Assembly (NCBI GenBank): GCA_963717375.1
Contig: OY970329.1
Coordinates: 310,001-374,000 of the forward strand
Direction of reading: 5' to 3'
Source of the DNA: VRUE01 sp963717375
GTDB taxonomy: Bacteria; Actinomycetota; Thermoleophilia; Solirubrobacterales; 70-9
DNA length: 64,000 bases
Shown: piece by piece, positions 1-8,471 of the stretch
How positions within the stretch are numbered: position 1 is the first letter of the stretch
Layout of the letters: each line of letters begins with the position of its first letter
Program-made: the position numbers and the translations under genes
The notes under the pieces: model-generated
What the model saw: only the letters and a program-made list of their open reading frames with translations
Databases searched by the model: none
Told to the model about the DNA's origin: nothing

Positions 1-620
1 CCAGAAACAATCCCGACGGGACGATTTCCCGCGTCCCGCTCCGGTTTTAGGCCCGCCGATGCCAGTTTGGGGTCCGTGAACTCATTGAGGACATCTTCGC
101 CGACCTCGTAGCAGCAGGGTCCGATCGACGGCCCGATCGCCGCGTCCGTCGCGCCGACCGCTGCTACCCCGCGCTCGACAATTCCCGCGGCCAGTCCGCG
201 CCAACCGCAGTGCAGCATCGCCACGCCATCTGGCCCGGATAGCGCAACCGGGACGCAGTCGGCGACGAAGACGAGCAGGGCGCGATTGTCCTCCGCCGTA
301 ACGTGGCCGTCGACCTCGGCGATCGGACTGCCCGGCTGGGCGAAGGGGCTCGGCTCCGGCGCCGGTCCGGCATGGACCGCCAACTCGGCCCCGTGCACCT
401 GGCGCGCGATCACCACCCGATCGGGTGGGAAGCCGAGGGCGGCGGCGAGGCGGCGACGGTTCTCCACCACCGCGCCCACGTCGTCGTCGGTGAAGACGCC
501 GAGGTTGAGGCCATCGAAGGGAGGCTCGCTGACGCCGCCAACCCGAGTCGAGAATGCGGCGGTCGCGCCAGGCAGCCGCGCCTCCAGCCAGCGAACGCCG
601 TCCGCCTCACGCCACTCCAT
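1..620 (-). CDS. pgeF: Peptidoglycan editing factor / laccase-domain protein (YfiH, PgeF family), 3' end outside window
   Basis: The first 206 codons of a YfiH-family protein; the C-terminus runs off the left edge. The metal-binding triad is visible as QVHG (His76), ADC.P (Cys122) and HCGWRG (His137), with a TRVGG segment near residue 26 and GPSIGPCCYEVG near residue 165, all typical of the family. Members are multicopper-like enzymes described as polyphenol oxidases, purine nucleosidases or peptidoglycan editing factors that remove wrongly incorporated residues from muropeptide precursors. The ATG lies inside the last codons of the upstream cca gene (14-bp overlap), so the two are probably translationally coupled. 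The family call is secure; the physiological substrate is not. Confidence 0.9.
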   Translation of the reverse strand, partial: MEWREADGVRWLEARLPGATAAFSTRVGGVSEPPFDGLNLGVFTDDDVGAVVENRRRLAAALGFPPDRVVIARQVHGAELAVHAGPAPEPSPFAQPGSPIAEVDGHVTAEDNRALLVFVADCVPVALSGPDGVAMLHCGWRGLAAGIVERGVAAVGATDAAIGPSIGPCCYEVGEDVLNEFTDPKLASAGLKPERDAGNRPVGIVS

Positions 621-1755
621 CGCCGCTCCTTGCCACCTCGAGCGCCAGGGCCAGCTCCTGATCGCGCCCGGCTATCTCGCCGTCGCGCTTGCGCCGCAGC
701 GCCTCCTCGAGGCCGCGCCCGATTGCCGGGCCCTGCGGAACGCCGGCCGCGATCAGCGCCTCGCCGTCGATCTCGAGGGCGACGTCGCGCCACTCGTCCA
801 GATAGCGGTCCAGCCAATCGGCGCCCATCGCCCGGGCCAGGACAAGCTCGACGGGATCGCGCCCGGAAGCCAAGGCGACTGCCTCGGACGGGCGCTGCGG
901 GCTCGCCTCAGCAAGTGCTTCCTCCCCACCCGGCGGTCCCAGCGCCGCGGCGAGAAGGGCGCGGTCACGTGGCGCGAACTCACCCCAGCGAGGCGACTCG
1001 AGCAGCCGGTCCAGGTCGGCGACCAGGCGGGCGCCGCCCTCGCGCAGGTTGACCAACCCCCACCCGGCCAAGAGCGAGAACGCCCGCGCCGCTTCGCCTT
1101 CGCCGGCGAGGCGCAGAAGCTCGGCGTCGCGGCGATCGGCCGAGACCGTGCCCAGGTCCGCCTCGCGCAAGAGCGCCTCCGTCTCCGGCTCCAGCCCAAA
1201 GCCGAAGCGGGTGGCGTAGCGGGCGGCGCGCAGGGCCCGAGTCGGATCGTCGACGAAAGAGCCAGGGTGCAGCACGCGTAGCAACCCGGCGGCGAGATCC
1301 GCCTGCCCTCCGTGAGGATCGATCAGGTCCGGCCCGGCGCCCAGCGGAACCGCCATTGCGTTGATCGTGAAGTCCCGCCTGGCGAGATCCGCCTCGACAC
1401 CGGCAGCGGGCGCGACCACAGGCAGAGATCCAGGGTGCGGATAGCTCTCCGTGCGAGCGGTCGCAATGTCGACCTCGTGCCCGTCGAGGCTTACCTTGGC
1501 GGTCGCAAAGCGCTCGTGGGAGACGACATCGCCCCCGAGCCGGGCGGCAAGCGCGGCTGCGTCGCCCTCAACCACGATGTCGATGTCGGCCCTGCCCCGG
1601 CCCAGCAGAAGGTCGCGAACCGCGCCCCCGACAAGGAAGACGGGCTCGGTCGCGGCCTCGCGCACCGAGCGCAGCTCGGGATAGACCCGCTGCAGCGCCT
1701 CGGCGAGGCTCTCTTTCGGCTTTTCGGCGGTCGACATCGGTCGGTTGCCTACCAT
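607..1755 (-). CDS. cca: CCA-adding tRNA nucleotidyltransferase (class II polymerase-beta family)
   Basis: A 382-residue protein that should add or repair the 3' CCA of tRNAs in the cytoplasm. The nucleotidyltransferase head is clear: FLVGGAVRDLLLGR followed by the catalytic DIDIVVEG, then LARRDFTINAMA and PTRALRAARYATRFGF, which mark the class II neck/body. No HD phosphohydrolase domain is visible at the C-terminus. The reading frame is open for another 46 codons upstream, but ATG 1755 is chosen because GGAGAGG lies 6 nt before it and the upstream part looks like non-coding translation. ATG 1737 is a second possibility. The start is only 14 bp from that of the divergent deacetylase gene. The gene overlaps pgeF downstream. 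Confidence 0.93.
   Translation of the reverse strand: MVGNRPMSTAEKPKESLAEALQRVYPELRSVREAATEPVFLVGGAVRDLLLGRGRADIDIVVEGDAAALAARLGGDVVSHERFATAKVSLDGHEVDIATARTESYPHPGSLPVVAPAAGVEADLARRDFTINAMAVPLGAGPDLIDPHGGQADLAAGLLRVLHPGSFVDDPTRALRAARYATRFGFGLEPETEALLREADLGTVSADRRDAELLRLAGEGEAARAFSLLAGWGLVNLREGGARLVADLDRLLESPRWGEFAPRDRALLAAALGPPGGEEALAEASPQRPSEAVALASGRDPVELVLARAMGADWLDRYLDEWRDVALEIDGEALIAAGVPQGPAIGRGLEEALRRKRDGEIAGRDQELALALEVARSGDGVA
1750..1755 (+). promoter_or_regulatory. Possible -10 box for the polysaccharide deacetylase gene
   Basis: TACCAT lies 14 nt before ATG 1770, which would give a leader of about 8 nt. The hexamer lies in the first codons of the divergent cca gene. It fits the TANNNT pattern seen elsewhere in the window, but the spacing is longer than usual. 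Confidence 0.35.
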
Positions 1756-1769
1756 GATCGCCTCTCCGG

Positions 1770-2720
1770 ATGGCCGAGCAACCCGACACCCCGCCGTCCG
1801 ATGACGGTCGAGCCGAGCGCCTCGCCCGCCGCGAGCGACAGCGGCAGCGCGTCCGCCGGCGGCGTTTCGTGGCTGCTGGAGTGCTGCTCGCATGCGCCGC
1901 GGCGATCGCGGTCCTCATCGCATCAATGGCCGACACATCGTCCAGCGGGGACGACCCGGCGTCCAATGCGGCCAAGCCGGCGCCAGACACGAAGGAGGCA
2001 GCGACCGGGCAGGGCCAAGGCTCTCCCCTCGTCCGCAACGCGACACCCCAGGACGACTGGAAGCCGTACACGGGGCCGGTGCCGATCCTCGAGTACCACG
2101 TGCTCGGAGCGCCGGCGGCCGACGCTCCTTATCCCGAGCTCTATGTAGCCCGCCCCGATTTCCACCGCCAGATGAATTGGCTCGATGAACATGGCTACGA
2201 AGCGGTGACGCTGGAAGCGGTCGAGGACGCCTGGTACCGCGGCGGCACCCTGCCGGCGAAGCCGGTCGTGATCTCCTTCGACGACGGCTACCGGCCGCAG
2301 TTCACCTTCGCCCTGCCGGAGCTGCGCAAGCACGGCTGGCCGGGGCTGCTCAACCTCAAGGCCGAAGGCTCCGACCTCTACACGAGCAACGTCGAAGCGA
2401 TGATCGCCGCCGGCTGGGAGCTGGCGGCGCACACGATCCACCACCTCGACCTGACCACACTCGACGCCGCACGGCTGAAGGAAGAAGTCGCCGGCTCACG
2501 CGAAATCCTTCGCCGCGAATATGGCGTCCCCGTCAAGAACTTCTGCTACCCCGCTGGGCAGTTCGACGACACCGTGATCGCCGCGGTCAAAGCCGCCGGC
2601 TACACCGGTGCCACGACGGAGATCCCCGGCTACGCCACCAGCGAATCGCCCTACGAACTCGCCCGCTTCGAGATCCTCGGCTCGACCGGCGTCCCCGGCC
2701 TCGCCGAAGACCTTGGCTGA
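1770..2720 (+). CDS. Membrane-anchored polysaccharide deacetylase (NodB/CE4 family)
   Basis: A 316-residue protein: Arg-rich cytoplasmic start, one membrane segment (about residues 33-52), a low-complexity linker, then a NodB homology domain from about residue 95. The CE4 motifs are present: ISFDDGY (catalytic Asp and metal Asp), HTIHHLDL (metal His pair) and the FCYPAGQFDD block. Family members remove N-acetyl groups from peptidoglycan or other beta-1,4-linked glycans outside the membrane. Which glycan is used here cannot be told. No Shine-Dalgarno sequence precedes the ATG. The gene converges with hisF across a 12-bp gap. Confidence 0.88.
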   Translation: MAEQPDTPPSDDGRAERLARRERQRQRVRRRRFVAAGVLLACAAAIAVLIASMADTSSSGDDPASNAAKPAPDTKEAATGQGQGSPLVRNATPQDDWKPYTGPVPILEYHVLGAPAADAPYPELYVARPDFHRQMNWLDEHGYEAVTLEAVEDAWYRGGTLPAKPVVISFDDGYRPQFTFALPELRKHGWPGLLNLKAEGSDLYTSNVEAMIAAGWELAAHTIHHLDLTTLDAARLKEEVAGSREILRREYGVPVKNFCYPAGQFDDTVIAAVKAAGYTGATTEIPGYATSESPYELARFEILGSTGVPGLAEDLG

Positions 2721-2734
2721 GGGCCCTTCGCCCT
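2720..2734. terminator. Small hairpin between convergent deacetylase and hisF genes
   Basis: AGGGC-CCTTC-GCCCT forms a 5-bp stem that starts at the last base of the deacetylase stop codon and reaches into the hisF stop codon. It has no U tract, so it is at best a weak bidirectional terminator. Confidence 0.35.
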
Positions 2735-3542
2735 AGCGTCGCACCGGGATGCCGGCGGCCGCCATCTGCTCCTTGGCTTGGTGAACGGTGTACGTGCCGT
2801 AGTGGAAGATCGAGGCGCAGAGGACGGCGTCAGCGTTGCCGTCCGTGATCGCCTCGCTGAGGTGATCGAGCGTCCCCGCTCCGCCGGAAGCGATTACGGG
2901 CACCGAAACCGCATCGGCGACCGCCCGGGTCAGCTCGATGTCGTAGCCGTCGTTGGTGCCGTCGCGGTCCATGCTGGTCAGGAGCACCTCGCCGGCGCCG
3001 CGTTCGACTGCCTCACGCGCCCAGGAGACCGCATCCAAGTCCTCGATCTTCTTGCGCCCGCCGTTGACGTAGACATCCCAATTCGCATCCCCAAGCCAAC
3101 CCGGCGGGGCCGCGCACGTGGGTGAGGCGACCGCGGCGAGGGATCGCTTGGCGTCGATCGCGATCACCACACACTGGGCGCCGAAGTGGTCGGCCAGCTC
3201 AGTCAGCAGCTCGGGACGGGCCAGCGCCGATGAGTTCACCGAGACCTTGTCGGCCCCGGCATCGAGCACCGCCTGCGCGTCCTCGACCGAGCGGATGCCG
3301 CCGCCGATCGTGAACGGGATGAAGACGTTGTCGGCGGTGCGCCGCGCCAGCTCGACGATCGTGTCGCGCTTCTCGTGCGAGGCGGTGATGTCAAGGAAGA
3401 CCAGCTCGTCGGCCCCCTCGGCGTCGTAGCGCTCCGCCAGCTCCACGGGATCGCCCGCGTCGCGCAGCCCGACGAAGTTCGTCCCCTTGACGACGCGGCC
3501 AGCATCGACGTCGAGACATGGGATCACTCGCTTGAGAACCAT
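2733..3542 (-). CDS. hisF: Imidazole glycerol phosphate synthase, cyclase subunit
   Basis: HisF (269 residues) uses ammonia from HisH to close the imidazole ring, giving IGP and AICAR. It is a (beta/alpha)8 barrel with both catalytic aspartates, Asp11 in PCLDVDAGRVVKG and Asp130 in VIAIDAKRS, plus the phosphate-binding GGGIRS and ASGGAGT loops. It is about 15 residues longer than typical; the extra residues form an Ala/Pro-rich insertion at about 134-153, just after the catalytic strand. Although it follows hisA on the same strand, a hairpin and a separate -10 box lie between them, so hisF is probably its own transcription unit with a leaderless mRNA. Confidence 0.97.
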   Translation of the reverse strand: MVLKRVIPCLDVDAGRVVKGTNFVGLRDAGDPVELAERYDAEGADELVFLDITASHEKRDTIVELARRTADNVFIPFTIGGGIRSVEDAQAVLDAGADKVSVNSSALARPELLTELADHFGAQCVVIAIDAKRSLAAVASPTCAAPPGWLGDANWDVYVNGGRKKIEDLDAVSWAREAVERGAGEVLLTSMDRDGTNDGYDIELTRAVADAVSVPVIASGGAGTLDHLSEAITDGNADAVLCASIFHYGTYTVHQAKEQMAAAGIPVRR

Positions 3543-3548
3543 GGCCTA

Positions 3549-3554
3549 AGCCTA
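3549..3554 (-). promoter_or_regulatory. Leaderless -10 box of hisF
   Basis: On the minus strand TAGGCT is followed by 6 nt and the hisF ATG, so transcription would begin at or next to the start codon. It overlaps the base of the hairpin that follows hisA. Confidence 0.65.
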
Positions 3555-3599
3555 GAGTGGCGCTTTAGTCGCTATATGTGCCACTAAAGCGCCACTAGG
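3551..3599 (-). terminator. Strong hairpin between hisA and hisF
   Basis: AGTGGCGCTTTAGT (3556-3569) and ACTAAAGCGCCACT (3583-3596) form a perfect 14-bp stem around a 13-nt loop. CCTAG/CTAGG flanks extend it with a 2-nt bulge. The hisA stop codon lies inside one arm. The hairpin would end or stabilise the hisZGDBHA transcript just before the hisF promoter. There is no U run, so factor-independent termination is not certain. Confidence 0.65.
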
Positions 3600-4323
3600 T
3601 GCCCCGGAGGGCGGCGACGGCCTCGGCGACGGTGAACTTGCGCTCGTAGAGGGCGCGGCCGACGATTGTGCCCTCGATGTTCGGGGCGGCATCTCGGGTT
3701 ATGGCTTCGAGATGCGAGAGGTCGCCGACGCCCCCTGAGGCGATTACCTGAGCTTCGGTTGCCGCTGCGATTTGATTTAGCTCTCCTAGCGCGGGGCCCT
3801 CCATCGTGCCGTCGACCTCGATTGCCGTGCAGAGGAAGCGGGCGACGCCTCGGGAGCTCAGCTCCGCGACGGCCTCGACAACCCCCTCCTCACCTGCTTC
3901 GGTCCATCCCGCCAGTGCGACCTTTCCGTTGCGAGCGTCCACCGAGACGACCACGCGCTCTCCGTGCTTCTCGAGCGCCGCTGCGAGGAACGCGGGATCG
4001 CGCAACGCCGCCGTGCCAATCACCACCCGCTCCGCACCCGCATCGAGAATCGAAGCAACGGACTCCGCATCGCGCAGCCCACCCCCAACCTGGATTGGGC
4101 AATCGATCGCCGCCGCGATCCTTCGCACCGCGTCGAGATTCTGCGGCGCCCCGGCCTTCGCCCCGTCCAGATCGACGACGTGCAGAAACTCAGCGCCTTC
4201 GCCGGCCCAGCGCTTCGCTGCGTCGACCGGATCCGCGTCGTACGCCGTCTCGCGCTCGTAGTCGCCCTGCAGCAGGCGCACCGCCTGGCCACCGCGGATG
4301 TCGATTGCCGGATAGAGGATCAC
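3595..4323 (-). CDS. hisA: ProFAR isomerase (phosphoribosylformimino-AICAR-phosphate isomerase)
   Basis: HisA (242 residues) performs the Amadori rearrangement of ProFAR to PRFAR. The catalytic pair is Asp8 (PAIDIRGG) and Asp129 (VSVDARNG), and the two phosphate loops read VGGGLRD and ASGGVGD. In some actinomycetes the same protein (PriA) also isomerises phosphoribosyl-anthranilate; nothing here decides between HisA and PriA, and no trp gene is in the window. The ATG overlaps the hisH stop by 4 bp. Confidence 0.95.
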   Translation of the reverse strand: MILYPAIDIRGGQAVRLLQGDYERETAYDADPVDAAKRWAGEGAEFLHVVDLDGAKAGAPQNLDAVRRIAAAIDCPIQVGGGLRDAESVASILDAGAERVVIGTAALRDPAFLAAALEKHGERVVVSVDARNGKVALAGWTEAGEEGVVEAVAELSSRGVARFLCTAIEVDGTMEGPALGELNQIAAATEAQVIASGGVGDLSHLEAITRDAAPNIEGTIVGRALYERKFTVAEAVAALRGT

Positions 4324-4946
4324 GCCGGGACGGAGGCGCAGATTCCGGCGAAGTTGGAGAGCAGCCGCAAGCCGGCGGCGCTCGACTTCTCGGGGTGGAA
4401 CTGGACGCCGAAGACGTTGTCGCGCTCGGCGGCGCAGGCGAAGCGGGCGCCGTAGGTGGTGCTGCCGAGCAGATCCTCCGGCTGCGGGGTCGGAGCAAAG
4501 GAGTGGACCAGGTAGAAGGGCGTCTCGGACTCGATCCCCTCGGTCAGTCGCGACTCCTTCTCCCAGCGCACCGGCGCCCAGCCGATGTGGGGAACCTTGA
4601 GCCCCGGCGCGTCGAGCAAGTCGACGCCGCCGGCCATCAGGCCGAGGCCGTCGGCCCCGCCGAGCTCGGTGGTCGAGTCGAAAAGCAGTTGCAGGCCGAG
4701 GCAGATGCCGAGGATCGGCGCGCCGGCCTCGCGACGCTCCGCGATCAGCTCGTCGAGGCCAAGCTCGCGCACGCCCTCCATCGCTTTCGGGAAGGCACCG
4801 ACCCCGGGCAAGATGAGGCCGTCGGCAGCGCGCACGGTCGCCGCGTCGTTGGCGATCGTCGCCGTCGCGCCGACGTGCTCGAGCGCCTTCTCGACCGAGC
4901 GCAGGTTGCCCATGCCGTAGTCCAAGATGCAGATCCGCGTTGTCAT
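4320..4946 (-). CDS. hisH: Imidazole glycerol phosphate synthase, glutaminase subunit
   Basis: A class I glutamine amidotransferase of 208 residues that supplies ammonia to HisF. The triad is Cys82 in LGICLGLQ, His184 and Glu186 in FHPEKS; PGVGAF forms the oxyanion region. It overlaps hisB and hisA by 4 bp each, an arrangement that favours coupled translation. Its partner hisF lies beyond hisA and appears to have a separate promoter. Confidence 0.97.
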   Translation of the reverse strand: MTTRICILDYGMGNLRSVEKALEHVGATATIANDAATVRAADGLILPGVGAFPKAMEGVRELGLDELIAERREAGAPILGICLGLQLLFDSTTELGGADGLGLMAGGVDLLDAPGLKVPHIGWAPVRWEKESRLTEGIESETPFYLVHSFAPTPQPEDLLGSTTYGARFACAAERDNVFGVQFHPEKSSAAGLRLLSNFAGICASVPA

Positions 4947-5533
4947 TCGCTCAGGGTTCCCTTGGTCGAGGGCACGCCGGTCTCGTCGGGATCGACCGAG
5001 ACCGCCACGCGCAGGGCGCGGGCGAAGGCCTTGAAGCAGCCCTCGATCATGTGGTGGGCGTTGCTGCCGTAACGGACCGAGACGTGCAGGGTCAGCTTGG
5101 CGCTGTTGGCGACGGCGCGGAAGAACTCCTCGGCAAGCTCGGTGTCAAAGCCGGCGATCGAGGTTGTCGGCAGGTCGGCGTCGAAGACACAGAGTGGCCG
5201 ACCGGAGATATCGATTGCGCACTCGGCCAGCGACTCGTCCATCGGCACCAGCGCGGAGCCGTAGCGCCTGATCCCCGCTCTGTCGCCGAGCGCCTCATCG
5301 AGCGCCTGGCCGAGCACGATGCCGACGTCCTCCACGGTGTGGTGGGCGCCGGTCTCGAGATCGCCGCTGGCCTCGACCTCAAGGCCCAGCTTTCCGTGGC
5401 GGGCGAGCAGGTCAAGCATGTGGTCGAGAAAGCCGACGCCCGTGGACGCGCTCGACTCTCCCCCGTCGAGGTCGAGGGCGAGACGGATCTGAGTCTCGGC
5501 GGTGCTGCGCTCTCTGCTGGCTGTGCGGCTCAT
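4943..5533 (-). CDS. hisB: Imidazoleglycerol-phosphate dehydratase
   Basis: A stand-alone IGPD of 196 residues without a histidinol-phosphatase domain. It dehydrates IGP to imidazole acetol phosphate. The Mn-binding repeats HHTVED (64-69) and HHMIEG near residue 168 mark the duplicated ferredoxin-like halves. It overlaps hisD by 4 bp. The histidinol-phosphatase and HisC steps of the pathway are not encoded in this operon. Confidence 0.97.
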   Translation of the reverse strand: MSRTASRERSTAETQIRLALDLDGGESSASTGVGFLDHMLDLLARHGKLGLEVEASGDLETGAHHTVEDVGIVLGQALDEALGDRAGIRRYGSALVPMDESLAECAIDISGRPLCVFDADLPTTSIAGFDTELAEEFFRAVANSAKLTLHVSVRYGSNAHHMIEGCFKAFARALRVAVSVDPDETGVPSTKGTLSE

Positions 5534-6801
5534 GATTTGCTCCTAATCATCGCCGACTCGCCGTGGACGGGGAATCCCTCGGCGCGGGCGATGCGGTCGA
5601 CGTGCGGAGCAAGCTTCGCCGCCGCCCCCGCCGAAACCTCCACGGTGGCGATCTTGCGACGGAAGACCCCCGGTCCGAGCGGACCCGAGAAGCGGCCGGC
5701 ACCGCCGGTCGGCAGGACGTGATTGGAGCCGGCGACGTAGTCGCCGAAGGCAGTGGCGCCGAAGCGGCCGGCAAACACGCAGCCCGCCGTGGTGACGCGA
5801 TCGGCGAGCAGCGCCGCGTCCTCCTCGAACAGCTCCAAGTGCTCGGGCGCAAAGGCGTTGGCGAGCTCGATCGCATCGCTGAGGTCGGGGACCTGGACCA
5901 GGGCCAGGGGCACATCGCCGATCCCGGGACGCTCCGCCGCGAGGCGCTCGACAGCGGTCGCCACGGACTCCAGCACGGCCTGCTCGACCGCGACCGCGAC
6001 CAGCGGCCCCTCGGCGCCGTGCTCGGCCTGGGCGCAGAGATCGAGTGCCGCCCACTCCGGATCGGTGCCGTCTCCGGCGACCAGCATCAGCTCGGAGGGA
6101 CCGGCGAGCGAGTCGATTCCGACATGACCGGAGACCGCGCGCTTCGCCTCGCGGACCCAGGCGTTGCCGGGCCCGGCGATCACGTCCACCGCCGCGATCG
6201 TCTCGGTTCCGTGGGCGAGCGCAAAGATCGCCTGGGCACCGCCCATCGCGTAGATCTCCTCGATCCCGCAGAGCTCGGCCGCGGCGAGGACCAGTGGGTT
6301 GACCTTGCCGTCCGGGCCGGGCGGCGAGGCAAGGGCCACTCGCTCGACGCCAGCGACCCGGGCCGGGATCGCGCACATCAGGACGCTCGAAGGGTAGGCG
6401 GCACGGCCGCCCGGCGCGTAGAGCCCGGCGGCGGAGACGGGCGCCTCGCGCACGGTGACCGTCTGCCCCTGCGGCAGCTCAACGCTCTGCGCCTCGGCCG
6501 GGATCTGCGCCTCGGCAACCGCGCGCACGTTGGCGGCGGCCAGCTCCAGCGATTCGCGCAGCCCAGAATCGAGGGAAGCCAGCGCCTCAGCCGCCGCGCC
6601 CGCTTCGACCCGAAGCGAGGTCGGCGCCCGCTCGGTCGCGTCGAACCGCGCCGTCATACAAAGCACCGCGCCGTCCCCGCCCTCGCGAACCTCGCGCTCG
6701 ATCAGGCTCACGTCCACGACCGGCGCCGTGGACGAGGTCCAGGCACGAACGGCGGCGGCTGTCTCGGCGGCGCTCTCCCAGAGGAATGCGCGCCGTTTCA
6801 C
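5530..6801 (-). CDS. hisD: Histidinol dehydrogenase
   Basis: HisD (423 residues) oxidises histidinol to histidine with two NAD+. It shows the family blocks VLMCAIPARVAG, the glycine-rich VDVIAGPGNAWVREAKR, GIDSLAGPSE, and the zinc-site region with QAEHG, FGDYVAGSNHVLPTGG. An in-frame extension of 32 codons upstream is rejected because GTG 6801 forms a 4-bp GTGA overlap with the hisG stop, the same coupling used between every other pair in this operon, and the protein then begins at the usual place. Confidence 0.96.
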   Translation of the reverse strand: MKRRAFLWESAAETAAAVRAWTSSTAPVVDVSLIEREVREGGDGAVLCMTARFDATERAPTSLRVEAGAAAEALASLDSGLRESLELAAANVRAVAEAQIPAEAQSVELPQGQTVTVREAPVSAAGLYAPGGRAAYPSSVLMCAIPARVAGVERVALASPPGPDGKVNPLVLAAAELCGIEEIYAMGGAQAIFALAHGTETIAAVDVIAGPGNAWVREAKRAVSGHVGIDSLAGPSELMLVAGDGTDPEWAALDLCAQAEHGAEGPLVAVAVEQAVLESVATAVERLAAERPGIGDVPLALVQVPDLSDAIELANAFAPEHLELFEEDAALLADRVTTAGCVFAGRFGATAFGDYVAGSNHVLPTGGAGRFSGPLGPGVFRRKIATVEVSAGAAAKLAPHVDRIARAEGFPVHGESAMIRSKS

Positions 6802-7472
6802 CGGCCCAGGCCCTCGCGCAGTTTCGCGGTCAGTCCGTCGACCTCGCGGGCGCGCAACTTGTGGGCGACCCGGTTGGCGACGAAGCGGGCGGTGCACTCG
6901 AGGATCTCCTCACGCACCTCGAGGTCGTTCTCCTCCAGGGTGCGGCCGGTGGCGACCAGGTCGACGATGCCGTCGGCGAGGCCGATCAGCGGCGCCAGCT
7001 CGACCGAGCCCTTGACCTCGATCACTTCGACCTGGCGGCCGGTCTGCTCGAAGTGGCGTTCGGCCGTGCGCGGGTACTTGGTCGCGATCCGCATCATCCC
7101 GAGACGGCGCTGGGACTCGCCCAGTCTTTTATCTCCCTTGCGCCCGGCGAGGACCATGCGGCAGCGGCCGAAGCCGAGGTCGAGCAGCTCGTAGACGACC
7201 CGGTCGTGCTGCTCGAGCAGCACGTCCTTGCCGGTGATGCCGACGTCGGCGGCACCGGCCTCGACGTAGGTCGGCACGTCGGAGGGCCGCATCGTCACCA
7301 GGGTGATGCCCTCGGTCTCGAAGATCAGCGAGCGCGACTCGCCGCGCACCTCGCTCGTGTCAATGCCAATCGCGTCGAGCGCGTCGAGCGTCCCGCCGAG
7401 CAGGGCGCCGCGGGGCACTGCGATTCGCAGCGGCCCTTCGCCCCGGGCGTGGCCCATCCCGGCGACGCTCAT
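6798..7472 (-). CDS. hisG: ATP phosphoribosyltransferase, short catalytic subunit
   Basis: First committed step of histidine synthesis: ATP + PRPP to phosphoribosyl-ATP. At 224 residues it is the short form lacking the C-terminal regulatory ACT-like domain. The PRPP-binding loop region reads DLVATGRTLEEN, and RIAVPRGALL and AGAADVGITGKDV are family blocks. Short HisG proteins need HisZ for activity and feedback inhibition, and hisZ is directly upstream with a 4-bp overlap. The first 14 residues before LRIAVPRG are poorly conserved, so a slightly later start is possible. Confidence 0.95.
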   Translation of the reverse strand: MSVAGMGHARGEGPLRIAVPRGALLGGTLDALDAIGIDTSEVRGESRSLIFETEGITLVTMRPSDVPTYVEAGAADVGITGKDVLLEQHDRVVYELLDLGFGRCRMVLAGRKGDKRLGESQRRLGMMRIATKYPRTAERHFEQTGRQVEVIEVKGSVELAPLIGLADGIVDLVATGRTLEENDLEVREEILECTARFVANRVAHKLRAREVDGLTAKLREGLGR

Positions 7473-8464
7473 GAGTCACCCCCGGCCTCTGGCTCCTCCT
7501 CCATCTGGGCGACGTGGACCCGCTCCAGATAAAGGGCGAAGCCCGCCGCGGGCAGGTCGACGCCGAAGCGCTTGAGCAGCTCGTCATAGCGCCCGCCACC
7601 GCCCAGCACGTGGCCCAGCGCCGGGTCGTAGACCTCGAGGATCGCGCCGCTGTAGTAGCCGAGGTCGCGCAGCAGGCCGAGGTCGATCTGGACCCGGTCG
7701 GCGACACCGCGCGCCTCCAGCGCCTCAAAGGTCTCCCCCAAGCGCGCGGTCGCGCGCTCGACCGCGGCGCCCCCCATCGAGCGCGCCTCGTCCAACACCT
7801 CTTTGCCGCCGCGCAGCTGCGAAAGGGCGACGCAGGTCGCCGCCTGCTCGTCGCCGATGCCCTCCAGCTCGGAAAGCTCGACCTCGAGTCCGACGAGGTC
7901 ATGGGCGGCGAGGCGGCCGAGGATCGCGTCGCGCGCCTCTCCCTCGATCCCAAACTCGCTAAGCAGCTGGCGGTAGAGGTCGGCGTCGCCGAGGCCGATC
8001 ACGGCACGGTCGAGGCCGGCGGCGTCGAGGGTCGCCTCGAGCACATCGACCACCTCCGCCGTCCCCTGCGGCGCCGGGGCGCCGATCAGCTCGACCCCGG
8101 CCTGGGCGAACTCGCGCATCTGGCCGCGCTGCGGTCGGACGGCCCGGAATGCGTTCGCCAGATAGCAGAGCCTCAACGGTGGCTCTGCCCCCGCGTAGCG
8201 GCTGGCGACCAGGCGGGCGATCGGGATCGTCATGTCGGAGCGCAGGGCGAGCAGGTCGCCACGCTCGTCGAAGAAGCGGTAGGCGGAATCGGCGGTGCGA
8301 CCATCGCCGCGGGCGAGCACCTCGTCGTACTCGATCGCCGGCGTCGAGACCTCGCCGTAGCCACGGCTCTCGAAAACCTCGATCATCGCCAGGTGCAGGC
8401 GGCGCAGCTCCCGCATCTCGTCGGGGAGCACGTCGCGCGTTCCGGGTGGAATCCGATGAATCAT
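7469..8464 (-). CDS. hisZ: ATP phosphoribosyltransferase regulatory subunit
   Basis: HisZ (331 residues) is a catalytically dead histidyl-tRNA-synthetase paralogue that assembles with short HisG. It keeps the class II fold signs (PPGTRDVLPDE at the N-terminus, LRSDMTIPIARLVASR, RLCYLANAFRAVRP, and GGGGRYDELLKRFG at the C-terminus) but lacks an anticodon-binding domain, which separates it from HisS. It is the first gene of the his operon and its ATG follows a TANNNT box by 7 nt. Confidence 0.93.
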   Translation of the reverse strand: MIHRIPPGTRDVLPDEMRELRRLHLAMIEVFESRGYGEVSTPAIEYDEVLARGDGRTADSAYRFFDERGDLLALRSDMTIPIARLVASRYAGAEPPLRLCYLANAFRAVRPQRGQMREFAQAGVELIGAPAPQGTAEVVDVLEATLDAAGLDRAVIGLGDADLYRQLLSEFGIEGEARDAILGRLAAHDLVGLEVELSELEGIGDEQAATCVALSQLRGGKEVLDEARSMGGAAVERATARLGETFEALEARGVADRVQIDLGLLRDLGYYSGAILEVYDPALGHVLGGGGRYDELLKRFGVDLPAAGFALYLERVHVAQMEEEPEAGGDS

Positions 8465-8471
8465 CCGCCGG

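Noticed and set aside
5563..7194. Long plus-strand open frame (about 540 codons) opposite hisD and hisG
   Set aside because: It mirrors the G/C-rich third positions of the real genes, has no family motifs, and is rich in Arg/Gly/Asp as expected for a shadow frame. The minus-strand genes are unmistakable.
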